Positions 11,183 to 21,085 of a stretch of DNA of 64,000 nucleotides are shown here, piece by piece; position 1 is the stretch's first letter; every line of letters starts with the position of its first letter. The stretch covers positions 71,500,492-71,564,491 of the forward strand of contig CM035435.1 in the NCBI GenBank assembly GCA_020310875.1, read 5' to 3'. The translations under genes and the position numbers were made by a program. The notes under the pieces are model-generated. The model searched no databases, was not told where the DNA came from, and saw only the letters and a program-made list of their open reading frames with translations. The DNA is from Ceratopteris richardii. Taxonomy: Eukaryota; Streptophyta; Polypodiopsida; Polypodiales; Pteridaceae.

Positions 11183-12918
11183 AAAGACCATATGTGGCTA
11201 CATATTTGTATAAAGTTTCAAGGCTATCCGAGCTTCCTAGACACCTTAATGCCACCTTGCAAGCTTCCAAATGTAGTCAAACTTGTACAAGTTAGATTCA
11301 GATGGGAGTTTTTTCTGCATATTCCTGAAGGAGATCTTTGGAAACATAGTCCTACAATGTTTCATCTTCATCAAAGACTTCTTGGAGGGTCAAAGAGCAC
11401 AAAGTCCAGTTTTCAAGGTCACCGCAGTTTTCTAGAATAAGAAAATTGAAGGCTTGAATGTCTGCCACATGTCAAAATATGATTGAACCATGTTGTACGG
11501 TCAAGATGAGCTCATATTCAAGGGTGGAGATGCACTAAAGCATAAAGGAAGGAGGATCCACGAATTTTTTCCATAAAAGAAGACCTTTTTTACAATCAAA
11601 GATCAATAATGCAGCATTTCTCCAAAAATAGTGGCTTATCTTATCCGAATTGATGTCAGCACTGATCCGACGGTCCAGATCATCCCCAGATCCAATGGTG
11701 GAGAATGAGGGCGCCTAAATTTCACTCCTTTACACTAGATTTGATAGAAAGAACAATTCCAAGCCATTGATTTGATTAATCAAATGGTTGTAATCGAAAG
11801 TAGTGATCCTAGAGTTGAGAGTTGATTTCTCTAGATCCAAGGGCCCAAATTCATTCAAAAAACTATATAAACCCCCCTCCAAACTCCTAGAGCATCATTG
11901 TTAGGCATCCATAGGGCTCATGCTAGCTTACGGTTTCCTTGAGACGATCACCCTCGGTTGAGCGAGTGAGGATCCAAGGTGAGCTAGTATGAGTATAGAA
12001 CCTAGTTTCAAATTTAAGTTAGAACTCCAATCTAGGATAGGCTCTTGAAACCAGCATCTCTATCTTGACTAACCCTCGGTGGAGCGTGTGAGTGAGTTAG
12101 AGCTGATTTTTATGAGTCTTAGACTTCTTTAGTTAGACGTTACGAGCCTAGACAGACATAGGGTCACTGGAGTGGAACTCACCTTCTTACGTGTGACATT
12201 CGGTTGAACTGTCATGGTTTGAGGGTCGGAACCACCTTTGATCAGTAGACTGCTTAGCATGACGTACCACGACGATATTTTACATGTAACTTAATTCAAA
12301 TTCTTTTAATTCATGTCACTTGTCACTTGTCTCTTGTCTCCTCTCTCAGTCTCTTAAGTATTTTTACATGTCTTCTATTTCTTCTATGTGTGAGAAGGCT
12401 CCGCAGTATTGCGTTGAACCAGTGAGGATGTTTCTTTGAGCTTGTGAGTGAAATCCATCATCATAATTCACTTGCATGTATATAATCCATACAAATCCAT
12501 ACATATTTATTAGTTTCTGAAAGTGTATAAGAAGCTCCAATATTGGACCATTCTTCCTTTCGAAACTGATTTATGTGTAAGGATTCCATCTATTCTCGTC
12601 ATGCATACATATCATCCAAAGAAGGCTATACATATGGATTAGAATTAGGAAGTGTTTAAGAAGCTCCTCCAATGGACCATTCTTCCTTCCAAATTTGATT
12701 CGTGTGTATGGTTCTCTTTCATTCTTATCATTCATGTCATCAATCTAACTTGCACACCTACATTCCCATTCCCATAATTATTTCAATATCTCTCTCTTCT
12801 CCATACTCAACATTAATTTCACCTTCACATCTTTAAACCTTCCAACATTCATTAGCTTCATACACCCTGTGTGTGCCACGACCGGACCCGATCCACCCGG
12901 ATTGCGATCACCTCCACA
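11183..12918 (+). repeat. 5'-truncated LTR of element B
   Basis: It begins inside the LTR at the word AAAGACCATATG, which corresponds to 9442 in the full LTR, and ends at CCTCCACA (12918). By eye it has about two private differences over the last 1.3 kb, against about five in the LTR at 1-1305 and four in that ending at 11177. Confidence 0.9.
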
Positions 12919-12920
12919 TT

Positions 12921-12935
12921 TGAACCCGACGTGAA
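12921..12935 (+). promoter_or_regulatory. Putative primer-binding site of element B
   Basis: This is the same TGAACCCGACGTGAA word, two bases after the LTR end, as in element A. It again lacks the TGG that would pair with the tRNA CCA end. Confidence 0.55.
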
Positions 12936-12974
12936 ACGCTTCGTGGCATTTGCTTCTGATCTTGTTGGGAGGTT

Positions 12975-15900
12975 GTGATCCATATGCTTTGTTTCATATT
13001 TTTCATCCTCATCATATCATCATCATCAGTCTTGAGTGTTGCACTGGATTTCTCACAGTATCGTGCACATCTTCATCGTGAAGTAAACGCATTTGTGAGA
13101 GATCTAGAGCATTGTGCATCACTTGCTTATTCACATAAGATGGAGGAAGGATTCAAATCCCTTATTGTTGAGAAACAAGGCCAAAGAATAGTCTCTTCTA
13201 TGTTGAGAGAGAAGGGAAAATTCAATGGCATCAACATCACAAGCTACTTAGATTTGTTTGAAGAGCAATCTATGATTTTTGGTCTTCTCGAAGATCTTTT
13301 GATATCATTCTTTGAACGAATTGTTGATAGCTCTATCATAAACCGTGTCACTCAATATGATAGTCTTCCTTGGAGTGATTTTAGAAAGGATATGCTCAAA
13401 GAATTCTATCTTGAAGATTATAGCCAACATAATCGAGATGGATTCTTACGATGGGTCAATTCTCCAAAGCCTAGTAGCTCTATTACTCACTTACAAAATG
13501 AGTATATTAGACGCTATGAACAACTTCCTGATGAGGATAAGATAACTTTGGAACCTGATCTTGTGATCAATTTTCTTAAGCTTCTTCATCGTGAAACTCG
13601 TAGGGAAGTTGAACGGCGATTAGAAGAACCAGATAAGCGCTATGGTCTTACTGAAAATTGGCAAAAAGTGCGTAAAGTAGTAGAGGTTGTAGCCCATAGA
13701 CATCAAAGACAATCCATGCTTTATGAGCAAACTAGTCTTCCTCAAGCTAGCCTTCCACAAACTAAGGAGCAAGTTAGAGAACAATCCCATGCTATGCTTT
13801 TTGACTCTACTCCTATTCCTCAAATGATGGAGCCTACTCAAGGTTTTAAAGTAGAGCCAAATAAAAGTGTAGTTGAACAATCTCAAGTGGATATTCTCAC
13901 TAAGCAAATGGAAAGTCTTATTGCTACACAATCCAATTTGGCCAAGACTATAGATGCTTTACAATCTAATTACACCAAAACTTTCCAAAATCAAATGAAC
14001 CCAATGACTTTTCAAGAGCCTAATCAACATGTTATAGCTACCAATCAAAATCCACAAGTAGCTCCTACTCAAGCATATCAAGTTCCTCCAATGCATAATC
14101 CTTCAATGCAAAATCCTCATCCTCATGTGCAAAATCCTCAAATGTATGAAAACCTGTATCCTCAAGCTTCTCAAATAGCTTTTCAAAATCCTCAAAATCA
14201 AAATTTTCAAAATCATCAACCGTATAATATGGAAGCTCCTCTTGCACCTCAAGTACCACATGTTGCTCCCCAACCTCCTCAAATACATCAATTGCATTTT
14301 CAAAATCCTAATTATCCTGTTCAAGCAATACCTTATCAACAAAATCCTCAATTTCAAAATTTCCCACCACAAGTTAATCAAAATCCTCAAAATCAAAATG
14401 GTTTTGTGCGTGGCCCTCTTAGGTGTCCTTGGTGTGATTCGTTAGAGCACTTTTTGAGAGATTGTGAACTATTGAAGGCTGCTAAGGAGCAACGATTAGT
14501 AATAGACATAGACAAGAAAATCTGTGACTATCGATCTAGGCTACCTTTGCAAGGAAATTATAATAAGGGAGGAATGAAAAAACACTATGAAAATATAACT
14601 ATAACGGATGTAGGAACTAGAGGAGTGAAACTAGAAGCTCTTGATGAAAAACAAGTAGAATCAAGTAAACCCACAAAGGAAGTTGACTTTTCCATAGAGG
14701 CTTTAGTAAGAGCACGAGATGAGATTAGGAGAATAACGGCTTGGGAGTCACCGATAGAAGATCAATCTCTTATTTCTCACATATCCAATGTAGAAGAAAA
14801 ACGAAAAAGAGATGAAGCTGAGCCTAGTGAAAGAAGAGTGACTCGAAAACAAACCTCAGAGGGAATAGAAACAATCATAGAGCAAGGAGAAACATCACAA
14901 TCCAAAGATAAAAAACAAGAATCAGAACCCAATGAACAAAAACAAGAGGAGAAACAAAAAGGGAAGAAGACAAAGCAAAGAAAAACAGAACCAAAGCCTT
15001 TAGATAAACAAGAACAATCAAAACAAACTGAAGACCAAACACGAGAACATGAACAAAAACAAGAACCTGAGCAAAAACAAAAGAAACCAAAGAGAAAACC
15101 TAAAGCCATCTTGATTTCAGAAATTGAGAGAAAAATAGATCCTATGGAGATTTTAGATGACATTTTGCTTAAGAGTCAAGTGACTATGTCTTTAGAACAA
15201 GTTTCCTCTATTGCAAAGCCTGTTTTTAAAGATAACTTTATCGGACTAATTAAAAGGAAGAGGTTTCCGCTTAATCTAGATACTGAGATGCAAGATTCTC
15301 TAGATCAAGATCAAGCTATGAATGAAGCCTTAAACTTTGATGAATCTGATGAAGAGGACTTTGATGATGATGAAGTAAATGTTAATAAAAATTTCTTAGG
15401 ACCTATTCAACCTGACCATGAAAATCATGAAAACAATCCTGAAAGCCACTTTAAAAGAACATTTTGGTCTAGAGGTACATCAGAGATGCATGTTAAAATA
15501 GGAAATGATAAGAACACTATCACTGTAAATGCATTAGTGGATTCCGGCTCTGAAATCAATGTGATTTCAAGAGAAGTCTATGATAAGTTTCGATGGCCCA
15601 TAGATAAAGATTGTGGATGGCGTATGAGAACTGCAGATAATGGTGTAGGTACCCTGTATGGAGCTTGTGCTAGTGTGCCCATATCCATAGGAGGAATCAC
15701 AGAAGAGTTTCACTTTTTTATTCAAGATAATTGCTCCTATGAAGTTCTCTTAGGTCAACCCTTTATTTGTGAGAGTCGTATGGAAACTAAAGCCATGGAT
15801 GATGGGTCTACCTATGCTAGATTTAAGTCTAAGGATGGAATGCAATCACTTCAAGTCATGACAGTAGGAGTGAATCATCCTAAGAATCGATTGTCAATTA

Positions 15901-15998
15901 GAAAGAAACCTATTGTTACTCAGGGTCATGAGCATGCTTGTAGTGATTGTGCACCTCGATTCATGTTTGGAGCTACATATGATCAAAATTTCGGATAG
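12975..15998 (+). CDS. gag: gag-protease polyprotein of element B (intact)
   Basis: This is an uninterrupted 1007-residue frame opening with GTG at 12975; the first ATG is at 12984. It holds a retrotransposon gag region (about 60-230), a Gln/Asn/Pro-rich linker (about 330-480), a CX2CX4HX4C knuckle (484-497), a Lys/Glu/Gln-rich charged stretch (about 610-690), an acidic stretch (DESDEEDFDDDE), and an aspartic protease with DSG at 856-858. The product would form the particle and cut the polyproteins. Protease placed at the end of the gag frame, with pol in a separate downstream frame, is less common than a single gag-pol fusion. The N-terminal ~55 residues are hydrophobic and of uncertain status. 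Confidence 0.9.
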   Translation: MIHMLCFIFFILIISSSSVLSVALDFSQYRAHLHREVNAFVRDLEHCASLAYSHKMEEGFKSLIVEKQGQRIVSSMLREKGKFNGINITSYLDLFEEQSMIFGLLEDLLISFFERIVDSSIINRVTQYDSLPWSDFRKDMLKEFYLEDYSQHNRDGFLRWVNSPKPSSSITHLQNEYIRRYEQLPDEDKITLEPDLVINFLKLLHRETRREVERRLEEPDKRYGLTENWQKVRKVVEVVAHRHQRQSMLYEQTSLPQASLPQTKEQVREQSHAMLFDSTPIPQMMEPTQGFKVEPNKSVVEQSQVDILTKQMESLIATQSNLAKTIDALQSNYTKTFQNQMNPMTFQEPNQHVIATNQNPQVAPTQAYQVPPMHNPSMQNPHPHVQNPQMYENLYPQASQIAFQNPQNQNFQNHQPYNMEAPLAPQVPHVAPQPPQIHQLHFQNPNYPVQAIPYQQNPQFQNFPPQVNQNPQNQNGFVRGPLRCPWCDSLEHFLRDCELLKAAKEQRLVIDIDKKICDYRSRLPLQGNYNKGGMKKHYENITITDVGTRGVKLEALDEKQVESSKPTKEVDFSIEALVRARDEIRRITAWESPIEDQSLISHISNVEEKRKRDEAEPSERRVTRKQTSEGIETIIEQGETSQSKDKKQESEPNEQKQEEKQKGKKTKQRKTEPKPLDKQEQSKQTEDQTREHEQKQEPEQKQKKPKRKPKAILISEIERKIDPMEILDDILLKSQVTMSLEQVSSIAKPVFKDNFIGLIKRKRFPLNLDTEMQDSLDQDQAMNEALNFDESDEEDFDDDEVNVNKNFLGPIQPDHENHENNPESHFKRTFWSRGTSEMHVKIGNDKNTITVNALVDSGSEINVISREVYDKFRWPIDKDCGWRMRTADNGVGTLYGACASVPISIGGITEEFHFFIQDNCSYEVLLGQPFICESRMETKAMDDGSTYARFKSKDGMQSLQVMTVGVNHPKNRLSIRKKPIVTQGHEHACSDCAPRFMFGATYDQNFG

Positions 15999-16174
15999 AA
16001 TCCATTGTTGAGCGGGACAATAGTGGATATTGGTTTGACATCTCGCATCCAACCAACATGTACAATAGTTTGTCACTTTGTTTTCCACATTCTAGATTAG
16101 ATTTTCTTCATAAAAGTCAATTGTCCAAGTCTTTTATCCAAAAAACCCAAAAAAATTATAAAAACAACAAAATC

Positions 16175-18884
16175 ATGGAACATGATGAGAACATTGAGCA
16201 TGTGATTGAGACATCTCATTGTTTCTCTACTCTTGAGAAGTTAGAGTTATGTCTTCAACAAAATTCTAATTCCCATATTATTCTTCTTTCTTCCCTTGAT
16301 GAGTATGCTCTAATCCAAGAGTATGCTCTCAATGTTGACAAGTGCTCACAATTTAACCAAACACATGATGCCTTAGTTGAAACAAAGTACAAATTTGTAG
16401 ACAAAAAAATCAAACCCATAGCTCAACCATTACCTCAAGGAAGTAATGAAAAAATTATTGATGTGAAAAATGATCCAATTCTTCGCGATAAGAAAAACAT
16501 AGGACATAAATTCACGGATGAGACAATCAAACATGTGAGAATTGGTAGAGATGATGACTTTCTTTTGCCAGCTAAATTTGAGAGAGTTATATGTAGCCAT
16601 GGAAAAGCCTTTACTATGTATCCTCATGAGATTGGTTGTGTAGATCCTAAGCTAGTTGCACCCATGATAATCTTTACTATTCCACATATTCCATGGAATC
16701 TTCGTCCTATACCTGTTCCAAAGGCTCACTTACCTGAGCTAATGAAACTACTTAAGGAGAAGATAAACATGAGAATTTTAGAGCCATCTTTTGCACCTTA
16801 CTCAAACAGATGGTTCACTGTGCCTAAAAAGAATGGGAAACTACGTTTTATTCAAGATCTCCAACCCGTCAATAAAGTCACCATAAGGAATGTAGGAACA
16901 GGACCCATTGTAGATGAGTTTGCTGAATCATTTTCAGGACATTCTATCTATTCAATGGGTGATTTATATTCTGGATATGACCAATTCCAGTTAGCAATTG
17001 ACAGTCGTGACATAACCACAATGAAAACTCCTTTAAGCTTAGTGCGAATGTGTACTTTACTTCAAGGAGCGACTAATTCTGTGGCTCATATGATGAGTGC
17101 TATGAATATGGTCTTACATGACTTTATCCCTCATATAACTATGCCATTCATTGATGATATTCCAATTAAAGGGAGTGAGGAACGTGTAAAGGACATTACT
17201 TTAGATTCATCTGGATGTCGTAAATTTGTTCTTGACCATATCTCTGATTGTGAAAGAATATTTCAACGATTTGAAGAGGTAGGTCTCACATTTTCCATAG
17301 AGAAATCTATTTTTGGTGTCAACGAGGTACTTATTGTTGGACATTTATGTGGCCATTATGGTCGAAAGCCATACCCACAAAAAGTTGATGCCATTAGCAA
17401 GATTTCTGAAACATGTAACAACGTGAGTGAGGTACGTAGATTTCTTGGTGCTTGCATCTTTTATGTTATTTGGATCCCTCACTTTGCTCATGTTGCTGAT
17501 TGTCTTTATGACTTGTTGAGGAAGAAACGAAAATTTATTTGGACTGACAAACACACTCAAGCTATGCGTAAATTGAAGAAATTATTGCTTGAAGCTCCCA
17601 TCCTTAAGCGTGTAGACTATTCTGCTAACAAACCTATTATATTGACTGTTGATACTAGTCCTATTGGTATAGGTTGGGTCATAAGTCAAGATGATAGTGA
17701 AGGGAATAGATATGCAATTAGGTTTGGTGCCAAAATTCTACATGAAACACAACGAAAATATCCACAGATCAAAGACATTATGGGCCGGTCATAAAGGATT
17801 TTTTGGAACATATGAAAAAATTAGAAGTACCTATTATTGGCTTAGGATGTATGTTGACATTAGTAGCTATGTTTCTACATGTTCTACTTGTCAACTTCAT
17901 TCATCAGTCAAACATAGAGATCCGTTGCATCCTACTTATCCACCTTGTATTCACTACAAGTGGGTAGTAGATCTTGTAACTATGCCTAAAGGTATCGACA
18001 AAATGCGTTACATTGTACTTGCAAGAGAAGACTTAACTAATCATGTAGAGGGACGTGCACTACGATCTAAGACCACTTACAATGTTTGCAAATTCTTGCT
18101 TGAAGATGTCATAAGTCGCTTTGGGTACATAGAGAAAGTAATTGCCGATCGTGGAGAGTTAAATGCGAGAGAAGCTAAAGAGTTCTTTGAGCGTCACGGT
18201 ATTCGTTTGTCTCTCACTACTGCATATAACCCAGAGGCCAATGGTAAAATAGAGAGAGGGCATCCACCTATTGTGAAAGCCATATCTAAAGCATGTAATG
18301 GTGACATCAAACAATGGCCTAAATTCTTACCTTTTGCACTTTGGGCAGATAGAATGACATGCACACGTACTACTAGATATATGCCTGCTGAACTCATGTA
18401 CTGTCAAAAACCATTGTTTCCAATTCAGTCTCATATTCCTGCATGGTCAAATTTGCCTTGGTCTGAAAACATGTCTACTGATGATTTTTTGAATTTGCGT
18501 ATTAAACAGTTAGAACAAGGTAAATTAAGACTTGATGATGCTGTTGAAAAATTAAGAGAATCTAGAATGAAGAACAAGCATTATTTTGATAAAACTCATC
18601 GATTGCGTCCTAAGCCAATTGAAGTAGGAGATTGGGTGCTCATTTATGATAGTACATTCGACTCTCAATATGATGCACGCAAAAAGCTCACTCAACGGTG
18701 GTTTGGGCCATACATAGTATCAAAAGTCAACAACAATGGTACGTATGCTCTTTGTGAATTAAATGGTGTTGCACTAAAAGCTTTGATTGCAGGTAAAAGG
18801 ATAAAGTTATTCAAGAAGCGTGATAATGACGAGTACATTTTGGATGAGGACATTGAAGAAGATGACAATGAGGCCGATTCATAA
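16175..18884 (+). pseudogene. pol: pol of element B, with internal deletion
   Basis: The frame begins at the conserved MEHDENIEH (16175) and extends upstream, still open, to an ATG at 16058, 60 nt after the gag stop. Reverse transcriptase (FIDD) and the first RNase H Asp are present. Near 17770 the sequence jumps to the integrase finger, losing about 545 bp that element A has between about 6171 and 6716. The loss removes the rest of RNase H, the linker and the first zinc-finger His, and shifts the frame. The integrase core and GPY motif continue in another frame up to 18884. The product cannot be a complete polymerase. Confidence 0.9.
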
Positions 18885-20088
18885 ACAGGAGTATCCATGT
18901 TATTAAAAAAAAAAAAAAAAAAAAAACATCATTAATTTTCAAGTTCATGTTGCTTTGTTTTTTTTTTCAAGTTCATTCTATTTTTTTTCCATGCTTGTTT
19001 CATGCATGTTTTTTTCAGTCTTTGCATTGCATTGCATATCCACATCACTTGAGTCAAAAAAAGGCAAATGATGATTTCTCTACTTGTGTAAAATTGTATC
19101 TTAAGTAGTAACTTATCTACTAAGAAATTGCTTATAATCTAGGATTGTGGAAAGATAGGGCATGTAGATTTGGAGGTTTATTTTGGTGACAAGACTTTCA
19201 TATATAAACATGCATATGTATCCTGTATCGAAAGCATAATTGTTGAAATCCTATCTCCTGCTATTGCATGTTTCTACATCCTTAGTCCACCTCACAGCAC
19301 TTGTATCGGAGTTTAAACGACTGTTCTCCGTCATCAAAAATGGTTGTACTTTGTATCGGGGTTTAATTTTTCCCCGTCATCAAAAAAAAAAAAAATGCTA
19401 CATGTTACCAAGAAGTTTACACTTTCTTCCACCCCAAAAAAGTGATCGTAACCATAAAGTTGCCGAATCATCATCATCATCATCATCAAAAAAAAAAAAA
19501 AAAAAGAGCAAGCCAAAGGAGGATAAAGAGGCATAGTAGAATAAATCACGGGCTATATAGGCAGATTTATGCATTAGTGGAGTTTAGTTAGATTTCCTTG
19601 CATGTTATTAGAGAAAGAGCATATTCATATTTATGTAGGAAAGGAGTTGATCTAAAATAAGCTAAAGATGAAAGATGTTTCTTGAAAATCCTAAATCTTT
19701 GTTTATAATCATATTTAAGGTAGATTGCTTTATGAAAAAGGTACAAAATTTTCTTCAAGATGAGAGGAACTGATGCTTAAAACGACTCAATACATCCACT
19801 TCCACTTCATATTGATGCTTGTTTTTTTTCTTTCTTGTTGCCAATGTTGCTTGTTCATTTGCATATATGTTGCCTATTTGTTCATGCATATTCATGTTGT
19901 CTGTTTCAATTCTTTCTTTCATGCAAATTTTGCTTCATGTCACGTTACCTACTTATTCATGCATATAATCAATTTTCCTTCCATCTTTCTTATGTTGCCT
20001 ATAAAAGAATTTGATGCCTGGAACATTTTGTTTTTCACAGATGCTAGAGTGGCGCTTCCGGAGGAATCGCAGGTTTAGTGGGGGCGAA
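18885..20088 (+). other. Non-coding tail and purine tract of element B
   Basis: This is the counterpart of 7831-9044, with different A-run lengths (18905-18926, 19383-19395, 19489-19505) and a longer CAT microsatellite near 19467. The purine tract TTTAGTGGGGGCGAA ends at 20088. About 30 further bases match element A before homology ends at 20119. Confidence 0.7.
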
Positions 20089-20119
20089 TGTCGTCGAGAT
20101 TTGCTCTCCTCTCTCACTT

Positions 20120-20624
20120 TATTCTCAAAGAAATGGACAGTTCATCAATTCATGAGGAGTGTCCTCGGTGCAACCAATGAGACTCGAACCCTCGCTCCCC
20201 TTTAAAGAAGGCAAAACGACTTACCTCGTTGCCCTAGCGTTGTTGCACAACTTGGGATGAATTGGGCAACCAATGATAAATTAATCACAAATCAAAGTAT
20301 AGAAAGTAATGGAAGAGATCTCATGGTAAATATGTAGTTATGTAGTTATGAAGATCGCGTCAATAGTAAAATTCATATCCAAGAAAAAGTTTCTAGGGTG
20401 GCTTATTTCTAGATAAAATATGTAAAATTAAGATGAAATACACGGTTTATCATCAAAATCTTTATGGAGCTTTAGGTTCTTATAACTTATTCACATCCTT
20501 AATACCTTAAGCTTATAGATTAATCAGCTCAAAGATATATAATTATAAGTAAGCAGTATTGAGTCATCCTAATGGGGACAATCTTAATAAGCAGTATTGC
20601 GTCATCCTAGACTTTGAAGGATAC
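20120..20624. repeat. Dispersed repeat family D, copy 1 (left half)
   Basis: It matches 38985-39420 and 41140-41650 over several hundred bases, with shared words such as GGTTTATCATCAAAATC. Copy 1 is split by element C and resumes at 27338. On the minus strand it holds a tRNA-like B box (GGTTCGAGTC, 20181-20190) with a weak A box at 20221-20236, so the family probably contains a tRNA-derived SINE part. Confidence 0.75.
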
Positions 20625-21072
20625 TGCAAGAGAACAAGGATTACGACCACCACATGCTTGAGAGATGACTCTCCTCCCAACCAAATGCCTATATATATAG
20701 CTCTCTCCAGGGGACTGCCTTCTTGGGCAGGTGGATACTAACCATCCAAGTGTCAGCCATGTAACTACATGTGCGCCAAGTGTCCCAGTTAACTCGAGTT
20801 AACTCAAGTGGATGCTTCTAGAAGGCTCTAGAGCTCTTTGGGCAAAACACTCTCTCCATGTCTCCCATGGGGATTGAACCCAAGATCTCCTCCTTCACAT
20901 CCTTGAGACTTAACCACTAAGCTAAGTGGATCACTTGTTCACAAGAGCACAAGACCTCCTAGTAAGTCTAAACTCGAGATCTTTGGTCATACACACGGAT
21001 GACCAAACGGTGTCCGATTTCAGATCTGTCTGAACCGGCCAGACCCTTGGATCATAGACTTACTTTATTACA
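20625..21072 (-). repeat. LTR of element C (3' LTR in element orientation)
   Basis: This 448-bp repeat matches 26890-27337. It carries a palindromic TATA run (CTATATATATAG, about 20689-20702) and, in the element's sense direction, a tRNA-like A box and B box upstream of it. Confidence 0.93.
20870..20924 (-). promoter_or_regulatory. tRNA-like Pol III A/B box pair inside the LTR of element C
   Basis: On the minus strand TAGCTTAGTGG (20914-20924) fits the A-box consensus TRGYNNARNNG. GGTTCAATCCC (20870-20880) fits the B-box consensus, about 33 nt further on. The same pair occurs in the other LTR at about 27135-27189. The region can be read as a degenerate tRNA or SINE head. Confidence 0.6.
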
Positions 21073-21085
21073 TTCTTCCCCACTT
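21073..21085 (-). promoter_or_regulatory. Polypurine tract of element C
   Basis: Read on the minus strand, AAGTGGGGAAGAA lies directly before the TG of the LTR. Confidence 0.8.

Larger units (their letters stand above)
11183..20119 (+). mobile_element. Ty3/gypsy LTR retrotransposon, element B (both ends truncated)
   Basis: Element B is a second copy of the same family in the same orientation, joined to the LTR of element A by 5 bases (11178-11182). Its 5' LTR lacks the first ~370-400 bp. The internal region parallels element A base for base except for scattered substitutions, a 9-nt in-frame deletion near 16570 and a ~545-bp deletion in pol. Homology stops at 20119, at or ~30 bp into the 3' LTR, where an unrelated dispersed repeat begins. 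Confidence 0.92.

Noticed and set aside
9415..11440. ORFs inside the Ty3 LTR (94 and 102 codons)
   Set aside because: Both are the same LTR segment seen twice; no family signature, and LTRs are not coding in this group.
20870..20945. A true tRNA gene
   Set aside because: A and B boxes fit, but the acceptor and anticodon stems do not pair well, and the segment is part of an LTR repeat.
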